NCBI RefSeq assembly: GCF_026016325.1
Contig: NZ_CP087203.1
Location: 4,154,001-4,218,000, forward strand
Reading direction: 5' to 3'
Source: Pseudomonas sp. B21-056
GTDB lineage: Bacteria > Pseudomonadota > Gammaproteobacteria > Pseudomonadales > Pseudomonadaceae
DNA: 64,000 nt
Translations under genes and position numbers: made by a program
Notes under the pieces: generated by a model
The model's input: only the letters and a program-made list of their open reading frames with translations
What the model was told of the DNA's origin: nothing
The model's database searches: none
Shown: piece after piece, positions 44,638 to 53,304 of the stretch
Layout: each line of letters opens with the position of its first letter
Position numbering within the stretch: position 1 is the first letter of the stretch

Positions 44638-44698
44638 CCCCATCGGAACCCTCTGATCGGGGTGTTTTCTTTCATCCAGGAACACGGGCTTCGGCCCG
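44638..44698 (+). promoter_or_regulatory. structured leader before the Tsx-like gene: terminator-like hairpin and UUCG hairpin
   Basis: CCCCATC pairs with GATCGGGG (one bulge) over 44638-44662 and is followed by TGTTTTCTTT, resembling an intrinsic terminator. A second hairpin, CGGGC-TTCG-GCCCG (44685-44698), lies just before AAGGAC and the ATG. The two could form an attenuator or mRNA-stability leader; the terminator-like one might also serve read-through from upstream. Confidence 0.4.
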
Positions 44699-44716
44699 CA
44701 CGAACAAGGACTTTCC

Positions 44717-45667
44717 ATGCATTTCATTTCCCGGCGTTGTGCCGTGCCCAGCGTATTTGCAGCCGCCCTGCTACTGACCGCCGTTACCGGACTACTCAGC
44801 ACCGCCACCCAAGCCGCACCCGCCGATGCATCTGCCCAGGGCGAAGCCCTGAGTCCCGAAGCCTCCCCGCCGAAAAAAGGCGCCTACCTGTCGGATTGGT
44901 ACAACCAGAACCTGACGATCATCGGCAGCAAGGACATCAGCTTCGGTCCGCAACCGGTCGACGATGTGTACCTGGAGTATGAATATTTCGGCCGCAAGGG
45001 GCCGTTCGAACTGTATGGCTACGTCGACATCCCGAAGATTTTCGACATCGGCAACAGCCACGACAAAGGCGCCTGGGACCACGGCTCGCCGCTGTTCATG
45101 GAACACGAACCGCGCATTTCCATCGACTACCTGGCGGGCCGCAGCCTGGCCATCGGGCCGTTCAAGGAATGGTACGTGGCGTTCGACTGGATCTACGATC
45201 ACGGCAGCAACAGCGCCAATCGCGGCAACACGTTGTACAGCGGACTGGGCACCGACATCGACACCCATTCCAGGGTCAACCTGTCGGCCAACTTCTATGG
45301 TCGGTATCAATGGGAAAACTACGGCGCCAGCAATGAATATTCCTGGGACGGCTATCGCGCCCAACTCAAGTACATCGTGCCGATCAGTCGGTTCAGCAAT
45401 GGTGCTTCGCTGACTTACATCGGCTTCACCAACTTCGACTTCGGTTCGGACCTGCACAAGGACAATCCGGCGCGCACCGCCAACGCCACGGTCGCGACCA
45501 ACGTATTGCTGTATTCCTTCACGCACCTGCGCTTCATGCTGGTGGGCCGTTACTTCCACAACGGCGGCAACTGGGAAGATGGCAGTGAACTGAACTTCGG
45601 TGATGGCGACTTCCGCGCCCGCTCCGATGGCTGGGGGTACTATGCTGGGGTAGGTTATCAATTCTGA
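44717..45667 (+). CDS. Tsx-like nucleoside-specific outer-membrane channel
   Basis: A 316-residue protein with signal peptide (residues 1-34, ending ATQAAPAD) and a beta-barrel with final aromatic residue (GVGYQF). YLSDWYNQNLTIIGS near residue 57, the repeated Tyr/Trp-rich strands and DWIYDHGSNSANRGNTLYSG fit the Tsx family of nucleoside channels. A PurR-like operator upstream agrees with a nucleoside role. Confidence 0.88.
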   Translation: MHFISRRCAVPSVFAAALLLTAVTGLLSTATQAAPADASAQGEALSPEASPPKKGAYLSDWYNQNLTIIGSKDISFGPQPVDDVYLEYEYFGRKGPFELYGYVDIPKIFDIGNSHDKGAWDHGSPLFMEHEPRISIDYLAGRSLAIGPFKEWYVAFDWIYDHGSNSANRGNTLYSGLGTDIDTHSRVNLSANFYGRYQWENYGASNEYSWDGYRAQLKYIVPISRFSNGASLTYIGFTNFDFGSDLHKDNPARTANATVATNVLLYSFTHLRFMLVGRYFHNGGNWEDGSELNFGDGDFRARSDGWGYYAGVGYQF

Positions 45668-45760
45668 TCGGGACAGCCGTCAGGGGGATTGGCGATGGAA
45701 TTTTCGGTCATCGCGAGAATCACTTGAACATCAACCGATGTGCTCAACAGGAGACCGCCG

Positions 45761-46045
45761 ATGTCCCTTCCCCCCGACGCTGCCGACAGCACCCATCTTG
45801 ATTACGGCCTCGATACGCTGTTCGGCCGCGAAACCAAAAGTGTCGACTGCCGGCTCGATGTCAAACGCCTCGATGACGGCGAACCACCGTGGTTCGCGCT
45901 GCACATCCGGCCACCGCTGCCGGACGATCTGGAGAAGGCCCAGATCGTGGTGTTCAATGCCGAGGGCCGGCGCATCAGCGGGATCGTCCGGCGCACCGAA
46001 CGGCTGGCCGATGACAGCCTGCAACTGGATGTCGAGCCTGACTGA
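45761..46045 (+). CDS. hypothetical small protein
   Basis: A 94-residue acidic protein starting MSLPPDAADSTHLDYG, with a beta-rich middle (PWFALHIRPPLPDDLEKAQ) and RRISGIVRRTERLADD. The start at 45761 follows CAGGAGACCGCCG. Not recognised; no signal peptide, so cytoplasmic. Confidence 0.7.
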   Translation: MSLPPDAADSTHLDYGLDTLFGRETKSVDCRLDVKRLDDGEPPWFALHIRPPLPDDLEKAQIVVFNAEGRRISGIVRRTERLADDSLQLDVEPD

Positions 46046-46135
46046 CGTGTTGGGGAGCATCTGCGGCGCTGGAGTCCGGCGGGATGCCCGTGGGATGATC
46101 GGCCTCCAAACACGTCCTCCATGCCGAGAGTTTCA

Positions 46136-46723
46136 ATGTCATTGCTGAGTAAACACACCGCTGCACTGCTGCTGACAGCCGTTGCCGGCCTGGTCGTCGT
46201 GCCTGCCCATTCGGCCCCGGCTAAAGCCACCGGCACTCTGCCTGCCCAGAAAGTGTCGATGCTGGGCGGCAAATTTACCTTTACCCTGCCCAAGGGGTTC
46301 ACCGCCACGGCGCTGCCCGCCGGCGATGCCGCCCAGGGCACGGCGGGGGCGACGGGGACGATGTACAGCAATGCCACCAGCAGGACCGTGGTGATCACGG
46401 CTGAGAACACCATCGTCAATGGTGCGAAGGTCAAGGATGACGATGCTGCGTTTCTCGACACGACCATGGCCGGCTTCGCCGCCCAGCGCAGCAAAGCCTT
46501 GCCGGACGCCAAGATCCTCAGCGAAAAAAGCCTGACCCAGAAAGGCAGCGGCCTGGGCCTGCGTCAACTCGACACCAGCGCCACCCAGGGTGGCGGACCG
46601 ACCCTCGACACCACGCTGCTGGGAGCCTCCGGCACGCGCGTGGCCGTGGTGCAGATCATCTCCCGGGCCAGTGACAAGAGCGCTCATGAAGCGTTGGTGA
46701 AACAGATCGCCAGTGGTCAGTGA
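46136..46723 (+). CDS. exported hypothetical protein
   Basis: A 195-residue protein with a clear signal peptide (AALLLTAVAGLVVVPAHSAP, residues about 9-28, cleavage after AHS-A). The mature part has a beta start (FTFTLPKGFTATALPAG) and a helical C-terminus. It resembles small periplasmic proteins of unknown role in Pseudomonas. The ATG at 46136 is chosen because it gives the signal peptide. Confidence 0.75.
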   Translation: MSLLSKHTAALLLTAVAGLVVVPAHSAPAKATGTLPAQKVSMLGGKFTFTLPKGFTATALPAGDAAQGTAGATGTMYSNATSRTVVITAENTIVNGAKVKDDDAAFLDTTMAGFAAQRSKALPDAKILSEKSLTQKGSGLGLRQLDTSATQGGGPTLDTTLLGASGTRVAVVQIISRASDKSAHEALVKQIASGQ

Positions 46724-46799
46724 TGGGCTTGGTGTGGGCAGCATCGCGTTGCTCGCGAAGGCGGTGGGTCTGCTGGCATTGATGTTGGATGTGCCGACG

Positions 46800-46897
46800 C
46801 CATCGCGAGCAGGCTCGCTCCCACAGGGGGCTTCGGTGTGCCGTGGATGGTGTGGACACCCGGGGCCCAATGTGGGAGCGAGCCTGCTCGCGATGGC
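46800..46897. repeat. REP pair (BIME)
   Basis: Forward core TCGCGAGCAGGCTCGCTCCC at 46803-46822 and reverse GGGAGCGAGCCTGCTCGCGA at 46873-46892 in the gap between converging genes. Confidence 0.9.
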
Positions 46898-46920
46898 GTC
46901 AGCCCAGACTACTGGGGCCG

Positions 46921-47637
46921 CTAGGGATTGAGCCGCTCCAGCCAGGCCTGCAGGTCCTGCACTTCCAAGGCACTGATGGTATGCCCGACGCCCGGGTAGG
47001 CATGGAATTCCGGCTCCAGGGCCAAGGTCTTCAGGAGGGTGTCGGCCTCGGTGCCGTCGTGGTAGGGGATGATCGGGTCTGCCGTGCCGTGACCGATGAA
47101 CACGGCCAGCGACCGACGCGATTCGTCGGGAGTCAGTTCGGCTTGCAGCAGGGACAGGACCCGCCCGCCCATCGCGGCAATGCCACCGACGGCTTCGGGG
47201 TGCCGCAGGGCAACTTCGTAACTCATCATCGCGCCCTGACTGAAGCCCACCAGATAAACCTGGCTGGCATCCGTCGAGTACTTGGCCCGGGCCTTGTCGA
47301 TGAAATCCAGCAGCATCTGGCCGCTGGCCTTCAAGTCGGAGGTATCGCCGTCATAGGCGCCCTCGCCCTTCTTCGCAAACCACTGGTAATGGCCTGGCTC
47401 CATGGTCTTCGGCGCACGCACCGAGAGGTAATTGTAGTGCTGGGGCAGTTCATCCTTGAGCTGGAACAGGTCCTGTTCGTTGCTGCCGGACCCATGCAGG
47501 AAAATCACCAGCGGCCGGTCCCTGGCCTGCTCATCGGCCTGGGCCAGATAACTGAGTGGCAAGTCCGTGTGCAGCGAGGGTTGGGCCTGCAACCCGCACG
47601 AGACCAGCAACAGGCACAGGGCGAACGCTTTGAACAT
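46921..47637 (-). CDS. exported alpha/beta hydrolase (phospholipase/carboxylesterase type)
   Basis: A 238-residue alpha/beta hydrolase. The nucleophile elbow is GFSQGAMMS (Ser about residue 129); Asp and His are in GTADPIIPYHDG and PGVGHTIS. The N-terminus MFKAFALCLLLVSCGLQ is a signal peptide with a possible lipobox (LVSC, Cys 14), so it may be a lipoprotein. GGAGGAAG precedes the ATG at 47637. Substrate is probably an ester or acyl-phospholipid. Confidence 0.87.
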   Translation of the reverse strand: MFKAFALCLLLVSCGLQAQPSLHTDLPLSYLAQADEQARDRPLVIFLHGSGSNEQDLFQLKDELPQHYNYLSVRAPKTMEPGHYQWFAKKGEGAYDGDTSDLKASGQMLLDFIDKARAKYSTDASQVYLVGFSQGAMMSYEVALRHPEAVGGIAAMGGRVLSLLQAELTPDESRRSLAVFIGHGTADPIIPYHDGTEADTLLKTLALEPEFHAYPGVGHTISALEVQDLQAWLERLNP

Positions 47638-47700
47638 CGATCTTCCTCCATCATTCGATAGCCCAGGGCAAGGGCCGTACGGTGAGGTAGACAGCACTTT

Positions 47701-48813
47701 TCAGTCGTTGGTCAATTTCCCGCTGCGAATCGGCTCACGCCCCGCCACTTTCGCCTGCCAGATCCCCGGCTGGGTATAGCGCCCACGGTCCAGGGCGAAC
47801 AGCACGCCGCTGGTGCCGGCCCGTACCGTGGTGACCCGATCGCTCAACGGGTCGACCACTTCGAACAAGGGATCGCCCTGCTCCACCCATTCACCCGCTT
47901 CGCGCAGGAAGCTCACCACGCCATGGTGCGGCGCGAACAGGTATTCAGTGCCTTCAAAGGGAAAGCCTTCGCAGCATTGGGTGGGCACGGACGGCCAGTC
48001 GCCGTCGATGAAACCCTGCTCAGCGAGGAACCCGAGGATGGCCTCGCAATTGGCCTGGGCCTGGTCCACCCGCGTGTCGCCCATGCTCCCCAGTTCCAGG
48101 GTGGTCGCCAGGTTGGCCGGCGGGATTGCCGCCTCGGGGAACGCCTTGGCCAGACGCAGCCAGGGCGTGGAACAGGATTCGTCGAACGAACTGCCGCCGG
48201 AATCTTCGCACAGCAATGCCACACCGGCCTTCAACCGTGCGGCCAGGGAACGCCACTGCGGCCACTGTTGCGGCAAGGCGTACAGATGAATCGCCGCCTC
48301 GAAATCACAATGCAGGTCGAGGGTGATATCGGCATCGCAGGCATGCCGCAGCAGCAGGCGGTGCAAGGCTTCGAGCTGCGAAGTTGGCGCCGGCAGATCG
48401 TCCAGGACCTGGACCATGGTCTGGCGGATCAAAGTGATATTGGCGGCCGGATCGTCTCCCAGCCGCTGGCCGACACGTTGCGCCACCGGAGCACTGAGCT
48501 CCACGAACGAACGATTGAAGTTCTTGCCGCTGCCCAACTCGAAACGCCCCATGTGGGCACTTTGCAGATGTTGATCCAGGCCAATGGGATTGGCCACCGG
48601 CACCAGCTCGATCACACCCTTGAGCAAGCCCCCAGCCTCAAGCGCGTTAAGCCGTTGCTTCAGCTCCCAGGCCGTGCGCATGCCGGGCAATTCATCGGCA
48701 TGCAGGCTGGCCTGGATGTAAACCTTGCGCGGGCCATGACCGTAACGAAACACACTGAGCCGACGCTCGGTGCCGAGGTGGCTCCATGGCAGGGTATGGT
48801 CGATGCGTTGCAT
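47701..48813 (-). CDS. succinylglutamate desuccinylase/aspartoacylase-family metallopeptidase
   Basis: A 370-residue M14-like zinc hydrolase. Zinc ligands fit ASLHADELPGM (His and Glu, residues about 36-46) and DITLDLHCDFEAAIHLYAL (His about residue 163). The C-terminal beta domain (residues about 275-365, EYLFAPHHGVVSFLREAGEW) is typical of the AstE/aspartoacylase group. The ATG at 48813 follows GGAGG. Likely deacylates an N-acyl amino acid. Confidence 0.88.
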   Translation of the reverse strand: MQRIDHTLPWSHLGTERRLSVFRYGHGPRKVYIQASLHADELPGMRTAWELKQRLNALEAGGLLKGVIELVPVANPIGLDQHLQSAHMGRFELGSGKNFNRSFVELSAPVAQRVGQRLGDDPAANITLIRQTMVQVLDDLPAPTSQLEALHRLLLRHACDADITLDLHCDFEAAIHLYALPQQWPQWRSLAARLKAGVALLCEDSGGSSFDESCSTPWLRLAKAFPEAAIPPANLATTLELGSMGDTRVDQAQANCEAILGFLAEQGFIDGDWPSVPTQCCEGFPFEGTEYLFAPHHGVVSFLREAGEWVEQGDPLFEVVDPLSDRVTTVRAGTSGVLFALDRGRYTQPGIWQAKVAGREPIRSGKLTND

Positions 48814-48846
48814 TGAGCCTCCGAATGGCAATGTGTGAAAAAGCTG

Positions 48847-48975
48847 TGTAGGAGCTGCGTAGGAGCTGTGTAGGAGCTGTCGAGTGCAACGAGGCTGCGA
48901 TCTTGTCCCAGACAGTTGAATCCCTAGCGAAAGATCAAAAGATCGCAGCCTCGCTTCGCTCGGCAGCTCCTACAG
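48847..48975. repeat. 107-bp inverted element, copy A, with tandem GTAGGAGCTG start
   Basis: From 48869 to 48975 this matches the reverse complement of 50014-50120 at 104 of 107 positions by my alignment. Its own ends (TGTAGGAGCTGTCGAGTGCA and TCGCTCGGCAGCTCCTACAG) are also inverted to each other, so each copy is a self-palindromic unit with a 40-base non-palindromic middle. Before it, GTAGGAGCTG is repeated two more times at 48848-48868. Confidence 0.85.
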
Positions 48976-49008
48976 GTGACGCAGGTAACGCAGGTGAACC
49001 ATCGCCTC

Positions 49009-49788
49009 TCAATGCCCATAGATGTCAAAGGCGAAGTACTTGTCCTGCATCTTCTTGTACGTGCCGTTGGCGCGGATTTCGGTGATAGCGGCGTTGAATT
49101 TATCAGCCAGGGCCTTATCACCCTTGCGCACGGCAATGCCGGCGCCGCCACCGAAGTATTTCGGATCGTCATAGGTCGGGCCCACGAACGCGAAACCTTT
49201 GCCAGCGTCGGTTTTCAGGAAGCCGTCGTCGAGGTTGACCGAGTCGGCCAGCATCGCGTCAAGACGACCGGCAACCATGTCCAGGTTGGCCTCCTGCTGG
49301 GAGCCGTAGCGCACCAGGTTGATGCCCGCCGGTACCAGCACTTCAGTGGCAAAGCGGTCGTGGGTACTGGCCCGCAGCACACCGACCTTCTTGCCCTTGA
49401 GTTCGGTCAGCGGGTCCTTGATCCCGGAACTTTCCTTCATCACGAAGCGTGCCGGGGTGTGGTAGTACTTGATGGTGAAATCGACGTTCTTCTTGCGATC
49501 GTCGGTGATGGTCATGGACGACAGGATCGCGTCGATTTTCTTCACTTTGAGCGCCGGGATCAGGCCATCGAACTCCTGCTCGACCCAGACACACTTGACC
49601 TTCATCTGCTCACACAACGCGTCGCCGATGTCGACATCGAAGCCAGCCAGCTTGCCGTCCGGGGTTTTCATCGAAAAAGGTGGGTAGCCGGCTTCGATCC
49701 CGAGGCGGATCGGCTTGGCGTCTGCGGCCACGGCCGACAAGGACAATACGGACAGTGCCAGGGCACCGAACATTGCTAGCTTCTTCAT
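49009..49788 (-). CDS. periplasmic amino-acid-binding protein of an ABC transporter (orphan)
   Basis: A 259-residue solute-binding protein with signal peptide ([20 protein letters not shown], cleavage near AVAADA). [20 protein letters not shown] and [20 protein letters not shown] are typical of the arginine/ornithine/lysine/histidine-binding cluster. No permease or ATPase genes are next to it, so it depends on a transporter elsewhere. It is flanked on both sides by the 107-bp inverted elements. Confidence 0.93.
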   Translation of the reverse strand: MKKLAMFGALALSVLSLSAVAADAKPIRLGIEAGYPPFSMKTPDGKLAGFDVDIGDALCEQMKVKCVWVEQEFDGLIPALKVKKIDAILSSMTITDDRKKNVDFTIKYYHTPARFVMKESSGIKDPLTELKGKKVGVLRASTHDRFATEVLVPAGINLVRYGSQQEANLDMVAGRLDAMLADSVNLDDGFLKTDAGKGFAFVGPTYDDPKYFGGGAGIAVRKGDKALADKFNAAITEIRANGTYKKMQDKYFAFDIYGH

Positions 49789-50013
49789 TTTTGCTCCTGA
49801 GTGCGCAGGTTTTTTTATTGGCAGATGGTAGGCAGCGCTCGGCCATCAAGGACCGAAGTGGCCGGAGTCTAGAGGGGCACTCAGGAGGGGAATTGTGTTG
49901 AGGCGACAAATAGTTATAGAAATATCCAGTGTTGTCTGATGACCATGAAACTTGCGAAAAAGCTGACAGGCACGAGTGTCTCGTGACAATGAAGTTGCTC
50001 CTGCCGGCGCGCC

Positions 50014-50120
50014 CTGTAGGAGCTGCCGAGCGAAGCGAGGCTGCGATCTTTTGATCTTTCGCTAAGGATTCAGCTGTCTGGGACAGGATCGCAGCCTCGT
50101 TGCACTCGACAGCTCCTACA
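50014..50120. repeat. 107-bp inverted element, copy B
   Basis: The inverted partner of 48869-48975 (three mismatches). It begins CTGTAGGAGCTGCCGAGCGA and ends CTCGACAGCTCCTACA. It occupies most of the 348-base gap between the binding-protein gene and the rhodanese gene; the remainder (49789-50013) is the binding-protein promoter region without a gene. Confidence 0.85.
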
Positions 50121-50136
50121 GGGTCCAGCGAGCAAC

Positions 50137-50571
50137 TCAGCAGTCGCAGCTGACCGCCGTGTCCGCCACGCGCTCCACCAGACCGGTCAAGCGAAAGCCC
50201 TCATCAAGCCAGCCCATGACGCCGCCGATCATTTCCTTGACTGGATAGCCCAGGGTCGCCAGGCGGACCGCTGCCTTGTTCGCGCCGTTGCAGTGCGGCC
50301 CGGCGCAATAAACCACGAACAGTGTGGTTTGGGGATAGGCGACCAGCGCCTGGGCGGTAATCGAGCGTGTTGGGATATTGATCGCGCCTGGCACATGGCC
50401 GCGTTCATAAGCCACAGGCCCACGGACATCCACCAGTACAAAATCGACCTCGCCGGCCTGTTGGCTGGCATGAACGTCGGAACAATCTGTTTCGAACGTC
50501 AGACGACGGCTGAAATGCTGCAAGGCAATGTCGGACGGGGCAGCAGGCACTTCGCTAACCGGGCTGGGCAT
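50137..50571 (-). CDS. rhodanese-domain protein
   Basis: A 144-residue single-domain rhodanese. FVLVDVRGPVAYERGHVPGA is the CH2A-like entry, and FVVYCAGPHCNGANKAAVRL contains the active-site Cys (about residue 89) in an unusual loop CAGPHCNGA with a second Cys. GWLDEGFRL is typical of the C-terminus, which ends CDC. It lies divergent from an FtrA-type regulator, a frequent pairing in pseudomonads. Confidence 0.88.
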   Translation of the reverse strand: MPSPVSEVPAAPSDIALQHFSRRLTFETDCSDVHASQQAGEVDFVLVDVRGPVAYERGHVPGAINIPTRSITAQALVAYPQTTLFVVYCAGPHCNGANKAAVRLATLGYPVKEMIGGVMGWLDEGFRLTGLVERVADTAVSCDC

Positions 50572-50671
50572 GGTGGGTACTCCAAGGGGGATGAGGGCGT
50601 AAGGAACTTTATCTGCCCCATGCTAACCGCTAAAGTGGCGCACAAGACACTCAGTGGGAATTTTCCGCCAA

Positions 50672-51631
50672 ATGCAGCCCTCCCCCGGCCTGGTCGCCGT
50701 CCTCGCCTATGACGGCTTGTGCACGTTCGAATTCGGCGTTGCCGTCGAGATTTTCGGGCTGGCCCGACCCGAGTTCGATTTCCCCTGGTACGAACACCGG
50801 ATCGTCGCCGTCGATGACGGCCCGTTGCGCGCCATGGGCGGCTTCCAGGTGCTGGCCGATGGGGGCATGGCGTTGCTGGACACGGCCCGGACCATCGTGA
50901 TTCCCGGCTGGCGCAGCCGCAGCGAGCCGCCGTCCGAGGACTTGCTGGAAGCACTGCGCAATGCCCATGCCCGCGGCGCGCGCCTGCTGTCGATCTGCTC
51001 CGGGGCCTTCGTGTTGGCCGCCGCCGGGCTGCTGGACGGGCTGGGGGCCACGACGCACTGGCGCTACACCGACGAACTGGCCGAAAGCTTTCCGGCCATC
51101 CTGGTAGACCCGGACGTGCTGTACGTGGATTCAGGCCAGGTCATCACCTCGGCCGGCAGCGCAGCAGGCATCGATGCCTGCCTGCATTTGGTCGCGCGGG
51201 ACTTCGGCGCCCAGGTCGCCAACGCCGTGGCGCGCCGGCTGGTGATGCCGACGCAGCGCACCGGCGGCCAGGCGCAATTCATTCCGTCGCCGGTCAGCCG
51301 CACGCCGCGTAGCGATCTGTCCGGCGTTATGCAGTGGGCCCGTGAACATTTGCACGAACCTCTCGGGGTTCGCGAACTCGCCAGCCAGGCGGCGATGAGC
51401 GAACGGACTTTCCTGCGCCGTTTTACCCAGGCCTGCGGCCTGTCGCCCAAGGCCTGGCTGCAACATGAACGCCTGGCGCGAGCCCGGGAGTTGCTGGAAA
51501 GCACCAGGGACAATACCGATAACATCGCGCAGTTGTGCGGCTACCGCTCGGTGGAAAGCTTTCGCGTGGCGTTTCGCAGCGTGGTGGGGTTGGCGCCGTC
51601 GGTGTATCGGGAGCGGTTTGGGCGGGGGTGA
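50672..51631 (+). CDS. FtrA-type AraC-family regulator (GlxA group)
   Basis: A 319-residue regulator: N-terminal DJ-1/PfpI-like domain (VLAYDGLCTFEFGVAVEIFG; LLSICSGAFVLAAAGLLDG) and C-terminal AraC domain (VRELASQAAMSERTFLRRFT; IAQLCGYRSVESFRVAF). A GTG at 50654 would add six residues; start choice is uncertain. It is divergent from the rhodanese gene and probably regulates it. Confidence 0.9.
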   Translation: MQPSPGLVAVLAYDGLCTFEFGVAVEIFGLARPEFDFPWYEHRIVAVDDGPLRAMGGFQVLADGGMALLDTARTIVIPGWRSRSEPPSEDLLEALRNAHARGARLLSICSGAFVLAAAGLLDGLGATTHWRYTDELAESFPAILVDPDVLYVDSGQVITSAGSAAGIDACLHLVARDFGAQVANAVARRLVMPTQRTGGQAQFIPSPVSRTPRSDLSGVMQWAREHLHEPLGVRELASQAAMSERTFLRRFTQACGLSPKAWLQHERLARARELLESTRDNTDNIAQLCGYRSVESFRVAFRSVVGLAPSVYRERFGRG

Positions 51632-51668
51632 AACCAGATGGCCATGCAGTAAGTTCGGGCAAGCGCTG

Positions 51669-51700
51669 TTGTGGCTAGGGGATTTATCCCCTAGCCACAA
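51669..51700. terminator. 15-bp perfect hairpin between converging genes
   Basis: TTGTGGCTAGGGGAT and ATCCCCTAGCCACAA are perfectly inverted with a 2-base spacer. No T run follows, so it may be a bidirectional Rho-type or processing structure, or another intergenic palindrome family. It separates the regulator and cobF ends. Confidence 0.55.
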
Positions 51701-51736
51701 GACTGGTTTGCGATCTCAATCGAGTGCAGTCAGCCG

Positions 51737-52492
51737 TCAACGCTTGCGCAACAAATAAGTATCCATGATCCACCCATTCGCCAGCCGCGCCGCCTTGCGG
51801 GTGCGCTCGATATCATCGGCCACATCCCCCAACCGACCGGCGATGAGCAGCTCATCCGCGGTCCCCACGTAGGCGCCCCAATAGATATGCGTATCGGGAT
51901 CGCTCACCTGGCGGTACGCATCCTCGGCATCAAGCATCACCACCACGCTCGCCGCCTCTCCCACGTGCCCCGCCGCCAGCCGCCGCCCCGTAGTGATCTC
52001 CAACGCGCCGCCAATGCTGTTCAACGGTACTTTGTGTTGCGCCGCAAGGGCCTGGACGCTGGTGATGCCAGGAATGACCTCGAACTCGAAGTCGCCGCGC
52101 CCCGCATCAAGAATGGCCTGCAGGATACGGACGGTGCTGTCGTACAACGACGGATCGCCCCATACCAGAAAACCGCCGCACTGCCCGTCAGACAGTTCTT
52201 CATCAATCAACTTTTCGAAAGTCGCCTGCTTCGCACGGTTCAGCTCTTCAATGCTGCAGGCGTAGTCTGGATCGCCGCGTTGGCGCTCCGGGCTGCTGGC
52301 TTCGACGAAACGGTAGGTGCGATCAACGATGTAGCGTTCACAGATGTCGCGCCGCAGGTCCAGCAGTGTGTGCTTGGCGGGCCCCTTGTCCATCAGAAAG
52401 AACACATCCACCCGATTCAAGGCCTTCACCGCCTGCATCGTCAGGTAATCCGGATCGCCGGCACCGATGCCGATCACTGAAAGCTTCTTCAT
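51737..52492 (-). CDS. cobF: precorrin-6A synthase (deacetylating)
   Basis: A 251-residue SAM-dependent methyltransferase of the precorrin family; CobF methylates C-1 of precorrin-5 with loss of acetate in aerobic cobalamin synthesis. MKKLSVIGIGAGDPDYLTMQ is the typical N-terminus and LVWGDPSLYDSTVRIL lies in the core. The start at 52492 overlaps the phosphatase stop (ATGA). It is separated from other cob genes in this window. Confidence 0.9.
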   Translation of the reverse strand: MKKLSVIGIGAGDPDYLTMQAVKALNRVDVFFLMDKGPAKHTLLDLRRDICERYIVDRTYRFVEASSPERQRGDPDYACSIEELNRAKQATFEKLIDEELSDGQCGGFLVWGDPSLYDSTVRILQAILDAGRGDFEFEVIPGITSVQALAAQHKVPLNSIGGALEITTGRRLAAGHVGEAASVVVMLDAEDAYRQVSDPDTHIYWGAYVGTADELLIAGRLGDVADDIERTRKAARLANGWIMDTYLLRKR

Positions 52493-53055
52493 GTCCGTAA
52501 CTCCTGGGTGCGCAACCGCCACACCCCATTGAAACGCAATTCAAGGGAGGACAGCGGTTCGATGTCGATCCGGTTGAAGGCGGCGGCCGGGCATTGCAAC
52601 ACATTGATCAGGGCCGCCCGGATCACGAACGGATGAGTGATGGCCAGCACATGTCCCGGTTCACTTTCCAGGCTTGCCAGCCAGTCCCCGACACGGCGAC
52701 ACAACCGCTCGATGGACTCGCCGCCATGGGGAGTGGCCTGGGGGTCATCGAGCCAGACTTGCAGTTGTTGCGGTTCGGCCCGGAGCAACTCGTCGAGGGA
52801 TAACCCGCGCCACCGCCCCAGATCACAGTCGGCCAGGGCCTGCACCACCCGGAATTCATCACCAAACAATGCGGCCGTCTGGCGGGTGCGCAACTCCGGT
52901 CCGCACAGGACATGCCGAACGTTTCGATAGCCGTGGCCGGCCTCCGGGCGCCTGGCCAGCCAATCAGCGTCCAGGGGTTCGTCCAGGGCGAAGCGCGCCT
53001 GTTTCTGGTTGACGGTTCGGGCATGGCTGATCAGGTTCAGACGAGTGACTTGCAC
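52489..53055 (-). CDS. CobC-like histidine phosphatase-family protein
   Basis: A 188-residue histidine phosphatase-fold protein, coupled to cobF, so a role as alpha-ribazole phosphatase or other cobalamin step is likely. The catalytic motif reads LISHARTVNQ in place of the usual LxRHGxT: the phospho-accepting His is kept, but the preceding Arg is Ser. PHGGESIERL and the second His (VLAITHPFV) are present. Activity may therefore be altered. Confidence 0.82.
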   Translation of the reverse strand: MQVTRLNLISHARTVNQKQARFALDEPLDADWLARRPEAGHGYRNVRHVLCGPELRTRQTAALFGDEFRVVQALADCDLGRWRGLSLDELLRAEPQQLQVWLDDPQATPHGGESIERLCRRVGDWLASLESEPGHVLAITHPFVIRAALINVLQCPAAAFNRIDIEPLSSLELRFNGVWRLRTQELRT

Positions 53056-53267
53056 GCAGGACGCTCACGCTATCGGTGGGTGGAGATTGAGCTCTTTTCT
53101 TGTACAGCACCTTATATGAAATCAAATATCCGAGACAAAAAGGCGTTATGTCTGACACGGAAAGAAGCATTGGCTGACATACCACTCCATCCACCCCAAG
53201 GCCCCGTCCTACAGTACTCGCGCACCATTCTTGGGCATTTTAAACGAAACGTAAAAACCACTGGACA

Positions 53268-53283
53268 TGTAGCGATGGCTACA
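53268..53283. promoter_or_regulatory. inverted repeat TGTAGC-GATG-GCTACA upstream of the RpiR gene
   Basis: Two 6-base arms with a 4-base spacer, 22 bases before the start of the RpiR-type regulator. Its position fits an auto-regulatory operator for the operon that follows. The rest of 53056-53267 is AT-rich leader without a gene. Confidence 0.5.
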
Positions 53284-53304
53284 TAAATACTGTTTTCAGG
53301 AGTT

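Noticed and set aside
48869..50120. The 107-bp inverted repeats as ends of an insertion sequence
   Set aside because: The segment between them holds only a normal binding-protein gene. No transposase and no target duplication are visible.
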